NCBI GenBank assembly: GCA_964444375.1
Contig: CAYUGX010000242.1
Location: forward strand, 1 to 7,885
DNA: 7,885 nt
DNA from: JABHCC01 sp964444375
Lineage (GTDB): Bacteria > Bacteroidota > Bacteroidia > Bacteroidales > UBA12481
Direction of reading: 5' to 3'
A model generated the notes under the pieces. That model searched no databases. It saw only the letters and a program-made list of their open reading frames with translations, and was not told the origin of the DNA. A program made the position numbers and the translations under genes. This document shows, piece by piece, positions 7,277 through 7,885 of the stretch (positions are counted from its first letter, which is position 1; every line of letters begins with the position of its first letter).

Positions 7277-7885
7277 ATGAAAAGAATTGGTTTTGTTGTA
7301 TCAGGATTGTTTTTACTCGGCGTCTTATTGGTAAGTTGTCAGCAGGAAAAGGGAGTTTTTGCTGAGATAAATACAAACAAAGGAAAGATTGTTGCTTTTC
7401 TTGAATTTCAAAAGGTGCCTATGACTGTGGCTAATTTTGTGGGCCTTGCGGAAGGAAGCATTGAAAATGCCACAATTCCTCTGGGACAATCATACTTTGA
7501 GAATGCAATTATCCATCGTGTTGTGGAGGGTCATGTCATTCAGGGTGGCTCACCTCCTGTTGAGGACAATAAGGGTACAGGATACAGATATCCAAATGAG
7601 ATACATCCCGATCTGAGCCACAACAAACCCGGAATGTTGGGTGTCGCTAATGGTGGACCACACACCAATAGCGATGAATTCTATATAACACTTGGAGACA
7701 GGTCATATCTGGATGGCGATTATACTGTCTTTGGCCATGTAACTGAGGGAATGGACGTTCTCATGAGTATAAAAAAAGGGGACCTGTTTGAAAGTATCCG
7801 GATAGTCAGAAAGGGAAGAGAGGCCAGAAAGTTTAAACCTGATACCGAGATGTTTAAAAAACTGGTGGAAGAACAATGGGAGAAA
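7277..7885 (+). CDS. Lipoprotein cyclophilin-type peptidyl-prolyl isomerase (3' end missing)
   Basis: Predicted to catalyse cis-trans isomerisation of proline peptide bonds and so help fold proteins in the cell envelope. The first 203 codons are present with no stop. A lipoprotein signal peptide (MKRIG, hydrophobic stretch 6-19, lipobox LVSC with C21) implies a lipid anchor in the periplasm-facing or outer membrane. The cyclophilin domain covers about 28-178: TVANFVGLAEG, then IHRVVEGHVIQGG with R81 and Q89 matching human cyclophilin A R55 and Q63, then GMLGVANGGPHTNSDEFYIT and YLDGDYTVFG. Several positions differ from cyclophilin A: F60 is H86, Q111 is E134, W121 is Y144 and H126 is Y149. 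A further segment from about 179 (RKGREARKFKPD) continues past the window edge, and related Bacteroidota proteins often have such a C-terminal extension. The ATG lies directly before the signal peptide; there is no clear ribosome binding site. The 88-base gap from the kinase cluster suggests a separate or only partly coupled unit. Confidence 0.93.
   Translation, partial: MKRIGFVVSGLFLLGVLLVSCQQEKGVFAEINTNKGKIVAFLEFQKVPMTVANFVGLAEGSIENATIPLGQSYFENAIIHRVVEGHVIQGGSPPVEDNKGTGYRYPNEIHPDLSHNKPGMLGVANGGPHTNSDEFYITLGDRSYLDGDYTVFGHVTEGMDVLMSIKKGDLFESIRIVRKGREARKFKPDTEMFKKLVEEQWEK

Overview
The window is an AT-rich stretch with five genes, all on the + strand and tightly packed. The gene styles suggest a member of the Bacteroidota, perhaps Cytophagales-like. 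The clues are starts preceded by A-rich stretches rather than strong Shine-Dalgarno sites, large multi-PAS histidine kinases, a short response regulator of the Rcp1 type, and a lipoprotein cyclophilin. This placement is inferred from style; no taxonomic marker gene is present.

Positions 1-7188 hold a signalling cluster with gaps of only 7, 23 and 3 bases, so it almost certainly forms one operon. The order is: (1) a multi-PAS histidine kinase cut off at its 5' end by the window edge; (2) a 148-residue stand-alone receiver protein; (3) a 966-residue kinase with an N-terminal receiver domain, PAS-PAS-GAF-PAS sensors and a C-terminal kinase core; (4) a 635-residue membrane-anchored kinase with a periplasmic sensor region and one PAS domain. 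Kinases 1 and 4 share the same Cph1-like kinase core (SHDLxEPLR type). Kinase 3 has a different core (SHEIRTPMNG type). No DNA-binding, enzymatic or HPt output domain is visible. The cluster looks like a phosphotransfer network: kinases 1 and/or 4 could phosphorylate the free receiver and the receiver domain of kinase 3, with the final output elsewhere. Two of the PAS domains carry cysteine clusters, a possible redox or metal input.

Positions 7189-7276 form a short spacer with a dyad-symmetry element (7249-7264) and a TAAATTTG box just before the next gene. There is no convincing terminator.

From 7277 to the window end runs the 5' part of a lipoprotein cyclophilin-type peptidyl-prolyl isomerase, cut by the right edge. 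It has several unusual active-site positions and is probably unrelated in function to the kinases. No RNA genes, insertion sequences, CRISPR arrays or attachment sites were seen.
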